A program made the translations under genes and the position numbers. This document shows positions 16,295 to 23,478 of a stretch of 36,180 nt of DNA, in pieces. The DNA is from Candidatus Gastranaerophilales bacterium (GTDB lineage: Bacteria > Cyanobacteriota > Vampirovibrionia > Gastranaerophilales > Gastranaerophilaceae), in contig CALUPN010000012.1 of assembly GCA_944322625.1 (NCBI GenBank), positions 1 to 36,180 of the forward strand, written 5' to 3'. A model generated the notes under the pieces. It was not told where the DNA came from. It did not search any database and was given only the letters and a program-made list of their open reading frames with translations. How positions within the stretch are numbered: position 1 is the stretch's first letter; every line of letters starts with the position of its first letter.

Positions 16295-18170
16295 TTATTC
16301 CCTCAGCTATTGCTTTTGCCGTTTTCTGTTTTCTTTTGTCAGAAATTAATTCGGCACGTTCTTCTTCGTTTGATATAAATCCCATTTCGACTAAAATTGC
16401 CGGAACTGTAGTATGATTTATAACATAAAATTTTGATTTTACCAATCCTCTGTCTTTTGTATCAATATCTTTTATTAAATGAGAATGGATAACCTTTGCC
16501 AAATCTTTGCTGTAATCGTGATAATAATGTGTTTCAATACCTTTAGGCTCCGTAGCCACGGCTGAATTTACGTGGATACTCACAAAAATTTCCGGTGCTT
16601 CATTCTCAGAAAAATCAACTCTGTCTTGAAGAGAGACATATGTGTCATCATTTCTTGTCATCGCGACTTTATAACCTTTTGATTTAAGTATTGAGGAGAC
16701 ACGCTCTGAAACATCAAGAGTAATGTCTTTTTCATTTATTCCTTCTCTTATAGCTCCGTAGTCACTTCCTCCGTGTCCGGGGTCAATTACAACTTTACCT
16801 TTCGTAGCATTTTTCTTAATTACGGCTTTTTCTTCCGGTTTGTCGGAAATGCCTTGTTTAATCGTTATTTTTAAAGCTTTTCCGTCGATACTCTGATCAA
16901 TTTTTACAATATCCGTATTATTAATAGCTAAAGAGCCTCTGACACCGATTTGCGGTAAAAGAGACAGTGTAAACGGTTTATAATAAGTGTTATTAAAAGT
17001 TTTAATTAAATCCTGTTCATTATAACTTTTAACATTAAACATATATAGATTCAAAGCATTATCGGTTCTGATAACTGAATGTACTACCGGTGCTGTAAAA
17101 GACAGTATCAGCTCGTTAGTTTTGTTATTAATTTTTCTTACAAAAGCTTTATTGATATTTGAAACAGAGCTGATTAAGTCGGTATGTTTGAGTTTGTCGG
17201 AGTTAATAAAAAACAACGATTGCGAATCCGCTGAAAAAATCGGGATATATTTTTCCGCAGTGTCTGAAGTTACAACCACTCTGGCTTTATTATATTCAAA
17301 TTGTCCGATTTTTAACGTGTCTTTACAACTGTTATCAGAACAGAGCTTTATTTCTTTGTTTCTTAAATTATTTTCTACATAAGTGTTTGGCAAATCAATA
17401 ACGGCTCGTTTGGGGGAATCTAAGAAAAACATTTTGTCTGCTGTTATCTGTCCGATACCGTTAATTAAAAAACCGTTGTTTTTTGTTCTTGCATTGTTAA
17501 TGTGATACTTTGTTCTCAATTTCAAGTTTGAAGATAAATCAACTGAAATTACGGAATCAAAAGTTTTTCCATCAGAATTATTCAGAGTGGAATTTTCAAA
17601 TGCCTGTTGAATATCAGCCATAACAGATGACGAGATATTGGAGTTTTCTAAATTGTTAATAGGGACTTTTTGTACTGCTTGAGAGTTTACTGCAATACTC
17701 GAGTATGTTAAATTTTCCGTATTATCATTATAAACGGTATTAAAGTAGTCATTTGTAATCTGAGGAACGGCGCATCTTACTATAATATATCCGTTTAGAT
17801 AGAATAACGTAACTTTAGAAACATCAAAACCTTCTTCAAATGTTATAACGGTTCTTACAACATCCGGCTCGGTTGTAAACTGCGATAATCTGATTTCTTT
17901 AATATTACTTTTACCAAAAATCAACTGCTGCTTATCACCGATAAGCACGGCATTATCTATATCAAAATAAATTCGATTGGGATTTTGCAGTTTTGAAATT
18001 TTAAAACTCTTCTGAATGCCTTCCGAAGATTCAATTGTGTTAATAAAAATCAATGATGAAGAATCATCATAGTTCATTGACATTATTTTAGAAGGCTCCG
18101 CCTTGCAAGACAGTGTCCCGAATATAAGAAAAAAGATAAAATATATTATTAGAAAAAATATTCGCTTCAT
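16266..18170 (-). CDS. N-acetylmuramoyl-L-alanine amidase with N-terminal AMIN-type region
   Basis: A 634-residue exported amidase. Residues 1-24 form a signal peptide (FFLIIYFIFFLIFGTLSCKA). Two or more AMIN-like beta domains fill about residues 30-430 (PNRIYFDIDNAVLI, PKRAVIDLPNTYVE), which usually bind peptidoglycan or the septum. The C-terminal Amidase_3 domain contains the zinc ligands and catalytic Glu: VVIDPGHGGSD, EGINEKDITLD, FVSIHVNSA and ILVEMGFISNEEE. It cleaves the amide between MurNAc and L-Ala during daughter-cell separation. It heads an operon with murI, driven by the promoter at 18207-18235. An AmiC-type role is inferred from the domain order. Confidence 0.95.
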   Translation of the reverse strand: MKRIFFLIIYFIFFLIFGTLSCKAEPSKIMSMNYDDSSSLIFINTIESSEGIQKSFKISKLQNPNRIYFDIDNAVLIGDKQQLIFGKSNIKEIRLSQFTTEPDVVRTVITFEEGFDVSKVTLFYLNGYIIVRCAVPQITNDYFNTVYNDNTENLTYSSIAVNSQAVQKVPINNLENSNISSSVMADIQQAFENSTLNNSDGKTFDSVISVDLSSNLKLRTKYHINNARTKNNGFLINGIGQITADKMFFLDSPKRAVIDLPNTYVENNLRNKEIKLCSDNSCKDTLKIGQFEYNKARVVVTSDTAEKYIPIFSADSQSLFFINSDKLKHTDLISSVSNINKAFVRKINNKTNELILSFTAPVVHSVIRTDNALNLYMFNVKSYNEQDLIKTFNNTYYKPFTLSLLPQIGVRGSLAINNTDIVKIDQSIDGKALKITIKQGISDKPEEKAVIKKNATKGKVVIDPGHGGSDYGAIREGINEKDITLDVSERVSSILKSKGYKVAMTRNDDTYVSLQDRVDFSENEAPEIFVSIHVNSAVATEPKGIETHYYHDYSKDLAKVIHSHLIKDIDTKDRGLVKSKFYVINHTTVPAILVEMGFISNEEERAELISDKRKQKTAKAIAEGIIEYCKSQSK

Positions 18171-18206
18171 CTCTTATAAGGCTTCCGCCCCCAAGTCCTT
18201 AATAAA

Positions 18207-18235
18207 ATCTTAGCAAAAATATTATTAAATGTAAA
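18207..18235 (-). promoter_or_regulatory. Promoter of the amidase-murI operon
   Basis: On the minus strand, TTTACA (18235-18230) and TAAGAT (18212-18207) are separated by 17 bp, with TGC directly before the -10 (extended -10). The start point is near 18200, giving a leader of about 30 nt. Confidence 0.7.
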
Positions 18236-18286
18236 TGAAAATACACCTTTTAATATTTTAAATCTTGCAGTTTTGTCGCAAAATAA

Positions 18287-18310
18287 AAGCTTGCCAATCC
18301 GAGCAAGCTT
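18287..18310 (-). terminator. Terminator of the 42-residue small gene
   Basis: An 8-bp stem AAGCTTGC/GCAAGCTT with an 8-nt loop, read on the minus strand, is followed by TTATTTTG. It lies 40 bp beyond the stop of the small gene. Confidence 0.75.
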
Positions 18311-18349
18311 ACTAATTTAACGAGAGAAAGAGAGATTTATAACAAAAGT

Positions 18350-18478
18350 TTAACCGTTTAACAGTCTGTCTAATTCATATATCTTTAAAACTAATGCTTC
18401 TGTTTGTTCTTTTATCCAGAGGGCAAAAAGTTTGATTTCGTCTCTAAAGCTGTAACATCCGGGCCACATGGAATACAT
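18350..18478 (-). CDS. Small unknown protein, 42 residues
   Basis: ATG at 18478-18476, stop TAA at 18352-18350. The product starts MYSMWPGCYSFRDEIKLF and ends ELDRLLNG. A strong ribosome site (AAGGAG) sits 8 nt before the ATG, a terminator follows 40 bp downstream, and the 12-base upstream motif shared with the 8525 gene is 77-88 nt upstream. Together these make a complete transcription unit. After a Trp/Pro/Cys start, residues 11-41 have helical, amphipathic character (FRDEIKLFALWIKEQTEALV). I do not recognise a family. It could be a small regulator or a membrane-peripheral peptide. A hybrid of coding and RNA function cannot be excluded. Confidence 0.65.
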   Translation of the reverse strand: MYSMWPGCYSFRDEIKLFALWIKEQTEALVLKIYELDRLLNG

Positions 18479-18554
18479 AATAATTACTCCTTATTAATAT
18501 CTTTACATGATGTATAACGGCATATTTTTGAAAAACTTTAGTGTTTTTAATAAT

Positions 18555-18566
18555 ATTGTTACAAAA
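18555..18566 (-). promoter_or_regulatory. Conserved upstream motif copy 2 (TTTTGTAACAAT, minus strand)
   Basis: Identical to the 8421-8432 motif, here 77-88 nt upstream of the 42-residue gene's start codon and in the same orientation relative to the gene. Confidence 0.35.
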
Positions 18567-18626
18567 CTTCACAAAATCTCTTCGGTGGACTCAAATAAAA
18601 GCATTTTAGGTAATGTATGAAAATTA

Positions 18627-18651
18627 TACAGAGTTCTATAAAATCTCTGTA
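18627..18651 (-). terminator. Possible terminator of the 54-residue small gene
   Basis: A 7-bp stem TACAGAG/CTCTGTA with an 11-nt loop lies 36 bp beyond the stop. On the minus strand it is followed by TAATTTTC, a weak T tract. Confidence 0.4.
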
Positions 18652-18686
18652 TTTATCGTAATCAGGGAGGATGCAGAGTCGATAAG

Positions 18687-18851
18687 TCAGCTTGCGCGAC
18701 GCATCAGGTCTGAAAGTTTAACATCCTTGTTTTTAATTGAAGGTTCCGATTTTTTTGGCGCAACAGGCTCTTTTAGTTGTGACAACCCGATTTTTTGCGG
18801 TTCTTTCTCAAATATTAGTATTTTTTGAATTATTGTTTCAAATATATTCAT
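18687..18851 (-). CDS. Small unknown protein, 54 residues
   Basis: The frame is open from 18905, but the ATG at 18851 is chosen because AAGGAG sits 7 nt upstream and a TATAAT lies at 18876-18871, inside the longer frame. The product has a hydrophobic N-terminal helix (NIFETIIQKILIF), then a Pro/Lys/Glu-rich middle (EPVAPKKSEPSIKNK) and a short basic helix ending LSDLMRRAS. It could attach peripherally to a membrane. The family is unknown. It is divergently arranged with the HEAT-like gene and shares about 130 bp of control DNA with it. Confidence 0.6.
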   Translation of the reverse strand: MNIFETIIQKILIFEKEPQKIGLSQLKEPVAPKKSEPSIKNKDVKLSDLMRRAS

Positions 18852-18870
18852 GATAGTCTCCTTAAAGAAT

Positions 18871-18876
18871 ATTATA
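18871..18876 (-). promoter_or_regulatory. -10 element of the 54-residue gene
   Basis: A consensus TATAAT on the minus strand, 20 nt upstream of the ATG and just before the AAGGAG ribosome site. The -35 is poorly conserved. Confidence 0.45.
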
Positions 18877-18978
18877 CAATATTTTCCCTTTCGCTTATCA
18901 TACATTAAAACTATTTTTTATTTCGAATTCATTATACCTTATGCTATGATAATATTATACAATAACAGGGATAAAGAT

Positions 18979-19686
18979 TTGAATACAGGTTTTTATGCAA
19001 ATTTAGATGTTAATTTTTATGAAGCTTGTGAGATGTGTGATAAAGAGTTTTCACATGCCGAATTAGTAGAAATGTTAAAAGAAGGTAATATTCCGCAGAA
19101 ACAAATTGCGGCTTTAAAATTGGACGGTATTTCATCAGCGTATGATGCAAAAGCTCTTGTATCAAATCTTACAGGCTGTGACGGTAAGATTAGAGAGGCG
19201 GTAGCTCTCAAGATTTATCAAATACTGGCAAAAGACGACAGTGCAAAGAAATTAATGAATTTCCCTGAAATTTTTGCGGATGCAACGATTGATATTAATG
19301 CGAATATATGCCGGCTGGTAGTGGATTCTGCATTTTTAATGAAGGATGTACCGGGTTTTGCATTAAAATATACCGAGAAAATTAAACAATTTATATCTGA
19401 AGCTCTGAATGAACTTGACAGATTTATTTTTCGGGACAAAAAATATGTAATAAATAAACAACTGTTTAAGTTGTATTGGTGTCTTGAGACTCTAAAAAAC
19501 TATTATATGTATGTAGATGACAAGTTTCTGTTTGCAACTCTTCGGAAATGTGCTGCTCAAAATGAATATACTATCAGGGAAAAAACGGCTCAGGTATTAT
19601 TAAAAGTGAGTAAATTCCCGGAGTTGGAGGAAAAACTCATGAAAGATGAAAATTATTATGTCAGAGCTGTATTTAATCGGCTTTAA
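18979..19686 (+). CDS. Unknown all-helical, HEAT-repeat-like protein
   Basis: The frame is open from 18850, but upstream codons are AT-rich promoter-like DNA overlapping the divergent small gene. A TTG at 18979 has AGGGA 7 nt upstream and is preferred, giving 235 residues. An ATG at 18946 without a ribosome site is the alternative. The sequence is helix after helix with HEAT-like spacing (IPQKQIAALKLDGISS, KIREAVALKIYQIL, YTIREKTAQVLLKV, YYVRAVFNRL), suggesting a protein-protein scaffold in the cytoplasm. There is no signal peptide. It is followed by mtnA after 56 bp and may be co-transcribed with it. No specific function is claimed. Confidence 0.75.
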   Translation: MNTGFYANLDVNFYEACEMCDKEFSHAELVEMLKEGNIPQKQIAALKLDGISSAYDAKALVSNLTGCDGKIREAVALKIYQILAKDDSAKKLMNFPEIFADATIDINANICRLVVDSAFLMKDVPGFALKYTEKIKQFISEALNELDRFIFRDKKYVINKQLFKLYWCLETLKNYYMYVDDKFLFATLRKCAAQNEYTIREKTAQVLLKVSKFPELEEKLMKDENYYVRAVFNRL

Positions 19687-19742
19687 TTTTTAATTTTGTT
19701 ATGTTATTCTGGTTTTAATATTTGTTATAAAAGAGGTTGGAT

Positions 19743-20813
19743 ATGGATTTTAAATCAAAGATTAAAACAATAGAGTGGGTCGATACTTATTCAAAAATGG
19801 TAGATCAAACGGTTATACCTTATGAATATAAATTTGTGAATATAAAATCAGGTGACGAGATGTTTGAAGCTATCAGAAGTATGATAGTGAGAGGAGCACC
19901 GGCTATAGGTATTGCAGGCGCGCATGGAGTAATTCTTTATGCACAGGAGCTGGAGAAAGAAAATCTTACCAGAGATGAATTTATAACTAAACTTATACAA
20001 AAAGCCGAGTATATGAAAACTTCACGCCCGACTGCAGTTAATCTTATGTGGGCTGTTGACAAACAGGTTGATGTCATAAAAAATTCCGTTTCTGATATAA
20101 GAGGTATTATAGAAGAGCTTAAACAAAACGGTATAAAGCTTGAAAACGAAGACATTGAAATTAATAAGAAAATCGGAGATTTCGGTTCGGAAGCGGTACC
20201 GAAAGGTGCCGGGATTCTTACGCATTGTAATGCCGGTGCACTGGCAACAGTCGGTTATGGTACTGCATTAGGTGTTGTGCGCTCTGCGTATGCTAAAGAT
20301 AATACAATCCGGGTTTTTGCAGACGAGACAAGGCCGCGTCAACAGGGTGCAAGAATCACTACTTTCGAGCTTGCAACGGATGGAATACCGGTTACATTAA
20401 TAACGGACGGAATGTGCTCTTATTTTATGAAAAAAGGTCTGATTGATGTGGTTGTAGTCGGTGCGGACAGAATTGCAGCTAATGGAGATACTGCAAACAA
20501 AATCGGGACTTATACGGTTGCTATAGCAGCTAAATACCATAATATACCTTTCTATATAGCAGCTCCCCTTTCAACAATTGATATTTCAATAAAAACGGGA
20601 GATGAAATTCCGATAGAAGAGCGATCTCACGAAGAAGTTACGCATATAAACGGTAAGCCGATATGTCCGTTAGAAGGAGTTAATATTATTAATCCGGGAT
20701 TTGATGTTACTCCGCATGAGCTGATTGCCGGTATTATTACGGAAAAAGGAATTTTAAGACCAAATTATAACCAATCAATAAAAGAAGCTTTTATCAATAA
20801 AGACAATATTTAA
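19743..20813 (+). CDS. mtnA: S-methyl-5-thioribose-1-phosphate isomerase
   Basis: MtnA converts methylthioribose-1-phosphate to methylthioribulose-1-phosphate in methionine salvage. Diagnostic stretches are MIVRGAPAIGIAGAHG, the catalytic Cys in LTHCNAGALATVGYGTALGVV, RVFADETRPRQQGARIT, and VVVGADRIAANGDTANKIGTY with the catalytic Asp. A TTG at 19737 opens the frame, but AGAGG at 19732-19736 would be too close to it. The ATG at 19743 has the right spacing, giving 356 residues. No other salvage gene is next to it. In anaerobes the product often feeds an aldolase shunt to dihydroxyacetone phosphate instead of full salvage. The 3' end overlaps pdxA by 20 bp. Confidence 0.95.
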   Translation: MDFKSKIKTIEWVDTYSKMVDQTVIPYEYKFVNIKSGDEMFEAIRSMIVRGAPAIGIAGAHGVILYAQELEKENLTRDEFITKLIQKAEYMKTSRPTAVNLMWAVDKQVDVIKNSVSDIRGIIEELKQNGIKLENEDIEINKKIGDFGSEAVPKGAGILTHCNAGALATVGYGTALGVVRSAYAKDNTIRVFADETRPRQQGARITTFELATDGIPVTLITDGMCSYFMKKGLIDVVVVGADRIAANGDTANKIGTYTVAIAAKYHNIPFYIAAPLSTIDISIKTGDEIPIEERSHEEVTHINGKPICPLEGVNIINPGFDVTPHELIAGIITEKGILRPNYNQSIKEAFINKDNI

Positions 20814-21729
20814 TCGCTTCTATCATTGATTCCGGATTTGCCAGGTTTTTCCCTGCAATATCAAAGGCTGTACCATGGCTTGGAGATGTTCTTATTATAT
20901 CCAATCCGATTGTCATGTTTACTGTTTTATTTGCTGCAATAGACTTAATCGGAATTAAACCTTGGTCGTGGTAACAGGCGATGTAACAGTCATAAGGCAT
21001 TTTTTCGTCTTTTAAATATCTTTGGGCGCCATCTATAAATAATGTGTCAGCCGGAAGAGGGTTTGTAATGTTTATTCCCCTGTTTCTCAAGGCTTCTATT
21101 GCCGGTATCATAATATTTTCTTCTTCATTACCGATAAGCCCGTTTTCGCCGGCATGAGGATTTAGTGCGCATATTGCAAAAGACGGTTTCTTTATAAGAA
21201 GTTTATTTTGGAAGTAGCTCCGAAGCCGTTCGATTTTTTCTATAATAATTCCCTTTGTAAAAGAGACGCTGACATCTTTTAATGCGCAATGTCGTGTAAG
21301 AAGAAGTATTCTAAAATCTTTTGAAACAAAAAGCATTTCGGCTTTCTGACCGTCATGTGCTAAAAATTTTTCAAGAACCTCCGTTTGACCGCTATAATGA
21401 TGTTCTGCAAGATTCATGGCTTCTTTAGAGGTCGGAGCCGTTACAATAAATTTAGGTTTAATATCACAAGCTTTTTTCAGTAAGTTGAATGAAAAATCCC
21501 CTGCTGCGGCAGAAATTTCGCCGGGTATTACTTTTTCGGTATAATCGACTTCTATTAATTCATAATTATTATTTAGACTTCCGTATGTATTTAAAATTTT
21601 GGAGTTTGAAATAATAACGATATCTTTAGGCGGAATATTTAATAAATTTAAAGCTTTTATTGTAATTTCCGCACCGATACCGTTCGGGTCTCCTGTTGTT
21701 ATAGCGATTTTGTCAGCGTATTTATTCAT
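20794..21729 (-). CDS. pdxA: PdxA-family 4-phosphate dehydrogenase (PdxA or PdxA2)
   Basis: The 311-residue product has the PdxA motifs: ITTGDPNGIGAEIT near the N-terminus, the metal-binding histidines in RHCALKDVS, NPHAGENGLIG and YHDQGLIPIKS, and PLPADTLF. Classic PdxA oxidises 4-phosphohydroxy-L-threonine in vitamin B6 synthesis. PdxA2 oxidises 4-phospho-threonate/erythronate in sugar-acid breakdown. The gene overlaps a DUF1537 four-carbon-acid-sugar kinase by 8 bp, which is the known PdxA2 context, so the catabolic role is a serious alternative. The sequence alone does not decide. It is slightly short (about 330 is usual). Confidence 0.9.
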   Translation of the reverse strand: MNKYADKIAITTGDPNGIGAEITIKALNLLNIPPKDIVIISNSKILNTYGSLNNNYELIEVDYTEKVIPGEISAAAGDFSFNLLKKACDIKPKFIVTAPTSKEAMNLAEHHYSGQTEVLEKFLAHDGQKAEMLFVSKDFRILLLTRHCALKDVSVSFTKGIIIEKIERLRSYFQNKLLIKKPSFAICALNPHAGENGLIGNEEENIMIPAIEALRNRGINITNPLPADTLFIDGAQRYLKDEKMPYDCYIACYHDQGLIPIKSIAANKTVNMTIGLDIIRTSPSHGTAFDIAGKNLANPESMIEAIKYCLY

Positions 21730-23026
21730 GGCATTTAATATAATTAAGTATTTCTATTAAAGTATTTGTATTGCCCAGATTCCCTGATTTTGTGATAATC
21801 CATCTTTTATTGGCGTCATAGCATATTGAAATTGCCGGTGCGGCTTCGTCAAGAAGCATAAGTTCATTTGAATTTATTGCTTTGCAACATTTATATGATG
21901 TTTCTCCGCCAAGCATTATTAATATTACATTGAGCTGTTCCAGAACACGTTGTGTAAGGATTGCCAAAAAATCAGTAATCATGGTTGTAAGCTTATCTTT
22001 TGTTAATTCGGCATTAAAGGAGTCTTCGGAAAAACCGTCAAAATTAGCAATCAGATGTGAAGTATGTACAACTATCGTTACTCCGCATTTTAAGTTTGTT
22101 GTTATTCTTTCAGTAAGTTCATCTGTTACTCCATTTACGATATCTCTTGTATCAAGCGGTATAAAGTTGATATTATCAAAATCATCCGAATTTTCAAGTT
22201 TTGCGATTTGTTCCGCTGTTATTTGAGTAGCGGTGCCCGAAACAATCAGCTTTGGCAAATTTTCGATTTTTATGGGCTTTCGAGCTCTTTCAAGCCCTGC
22301 AAGCCAAATTTTCCCAAGAACTTGAGCAAAAGCAGCCGTTCCTGCAGGCAGGAGTTTTTTATCAAACTTTTTAACTGCAAGCGCAATTTGCTCTATATCA
22401 GTTATAGACGTTGAATCTGCGACAATAAGCTTCTTGCCTTCTTTTATAAGTTCATTAATTCTGATTAAAATAGGGCCTGCTCCGTTCATCACTGTTTTTA
22501 AATCGATTAAGCCTACAAGATCCTTTTGTTTCTCTTCCAGCTGCGAACGTAAAAGAGTCGGAATATGTGATTCTAAGATAGGAGAATGCGGATCTATAGC
22601 AATTTCAGTTCTTCCTATAGGTACTCCTTTTAAAAGATGGTACCCGCCTACGGTAATTCGACCCTCTTGCGGAAAAGCCGGCACGATAATTGAGGCATCA
22701 TATCCCAATAATTCCATCATTGTTAATGTCTCTGCCGCAATATTTCCTCTGAGTGTAGAATCAATTTTTTTGTAATAATAGTCAAAGGAAAAATTGTCAA
22801 CAAATGACTTTACAGCTTTTTCCAGACGTAAAACAGCTTCATTTCCGTCACAGTTTCTTGATTCGGTAGAAAGAGCCCACACTTCAACGTTTTCTTTATC
22901 AACGGGCACATATCCGCTATCTAAAAGAATTTTAGTATTAGCTCCCCTTAAATGAAATTGAAGTGCAGTGTCATTTGCACCGGTCAAATCATCTGCAATT
23001 ATACCGACTATTTCTGATAAAATCAT
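21722..23026 (-). CDS. Four-carbon acid sugar kinase family protein (DUF1537)
   Basis: The 434-residue protein starts EIVGIIADDLTGANDTALQF, the DUF1537 N-terminal signature. It continues with KKIDSTLRGN, VVPAFPQEGR-type SIIVPAFPQEGRIT, and a C-terminal nucleotide-binding part with MLGGETSYKCCKAI and TKSGNLGN. Family members (OtnK, DtnK) phosphorylate threonate or erythronate at O4. With the overlapping PdxA-family gene downstream this makes a kinase-dehydrogenase pair. The aldolase/decarboxylase and isomerase expected to complete such a pathway are not in the window. The start overlaps the ssb stop (ATGA). Confidence 0.92.
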   Translation of the reverse strand: MILSEIVGIIADDLTGANDTALQFHLRGANTKILLDSGYVPVDKENVEVWALSTESRNCDGNEAVLRLEKAVKSFVDNFSFDYYYKKIDSTLRGNIAAETLTMMELLGYDASIIVPAFPQEGRITVGGYHLLKGVPIGRTEIAIDPHSPILESHIPTLLRSQLEEKQKDLVGLIDLKTVMNGAGPILIRINELIKEGKKLIVADSTSITDIEQIALAVKKFDKKLLPAGTAAFAQVLGKIWLAGLERARKPIKIENLPKLIVSGTATQITAEQIAKLENSDDFDNINFIPLDTRDIVNGVTDELTERITTNLKCGVTIVVHTSHLIANFDGFSEDSFNAELTKDKLTTMITDFLAILTQRVLEQLNVILIMLGGETSYKCCKAINSNELMLLDEAAPAISICYDANKRWIITKSGNLGNTNTLIEILNYIKCHE

Positions 23027-23352
23027 TGTTCTGCGTCTCTTTTAGAACCTAATAACCTTACATTGTTTGCAACAATAAGAAATCTTTCTCTCTCTTCGCC
23101 TGTTTGGTCCGTCCATTTGCTGATTGAAATTCTTCCGTCAACAACGACTTGACGGCCTTTTTTTATATATTCGCCGGCAAACTCGGCTTGTTTATCCCAT
23201 ACTTCTATATTATACCAGTCTGTTACTTCTTCTTTTGTTTTTGAATCCCATCTGTTTACAGCAAGTGAAAATGTTGTTTTGACCTTTCCCGATTCAAAAT
23301 ATTTAATTTCCGCATCCTGCCCTGCGCGCCCTATTATAGTTGCTGTATTCAT
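23023..23352 (-). CDS. ssb: Single-stranded DNA-binding protein (short, no acidic tail)
   Basis: A 109-residue OB-fold SSB with MNTATIIGRAGQDAEIKY, TTFSLAVNRW, DWYNIEVWDKQAEFAGEYIKKGRQVVVDGRI and FLIVANNVRLLG. It ends shortly after the OB fold (GSKRDAEQ) and lacks the linker and DDDIPF-type acidic tip that recruits partner proteins in most bacterial SSBs. It may be an accessory SSB, with the replicative one elsewhere. AAGGAG precedes the ATG, an extended -10 lies at 23390-23398, and the stop overlaps the DUF1537 start (ATGA), so the two are translationally coupled. Confidence 0.93.
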   Translation of the reverse strand: MNTATIIGRAGQDAEIKYFESGKVKTTFSLAVNRWDSKTKEEVTDWYNIEVWDKQAEFAGEYIKKGRQVVVDGRISISKWTDQTGEERERFLIVANNVRLLGSKRDAEQ

Positions 23353-23389
23353 CCGTATCTCCTTATATTAACAATTTAAATTATAGCAT

Positions 23390-23398
23390 ATAATTTTT
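23390..23398 (-). promoter_or_regulatory. Extended -10 promoter of the ssb operon
   Basis: TGCTATAAT on the minus strand (TG at 23398-23397, TATAAT at 23395-23390) matches the extended -10 consensus exactly, about 38 nt upstream of the ssb ATG. Confidence 0.7.
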
Positions 23399-23478
23399 AA
23401 ATATTTGTAAATTTTTACTTAACAACTGGCAAAAAAATATTTTACACGTTTTAATTTAAATAATATTAAGGAGAATCC

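Noticed and set aside
18613-18828. Plus-strand 71-codon open frame
   Set aside because: It overlaps the minus-strand 54-residue gene, has no ribosome site, and its sequence is the antisense shadow of that gene and its terminator.
18850-18978. N-terminal extension of the HEAT-like protein
   Set aside because: The codons are promoter-like AT-rich DNA overlapping the divergent gene's start; the TTG at 18979 has a ribosome site.
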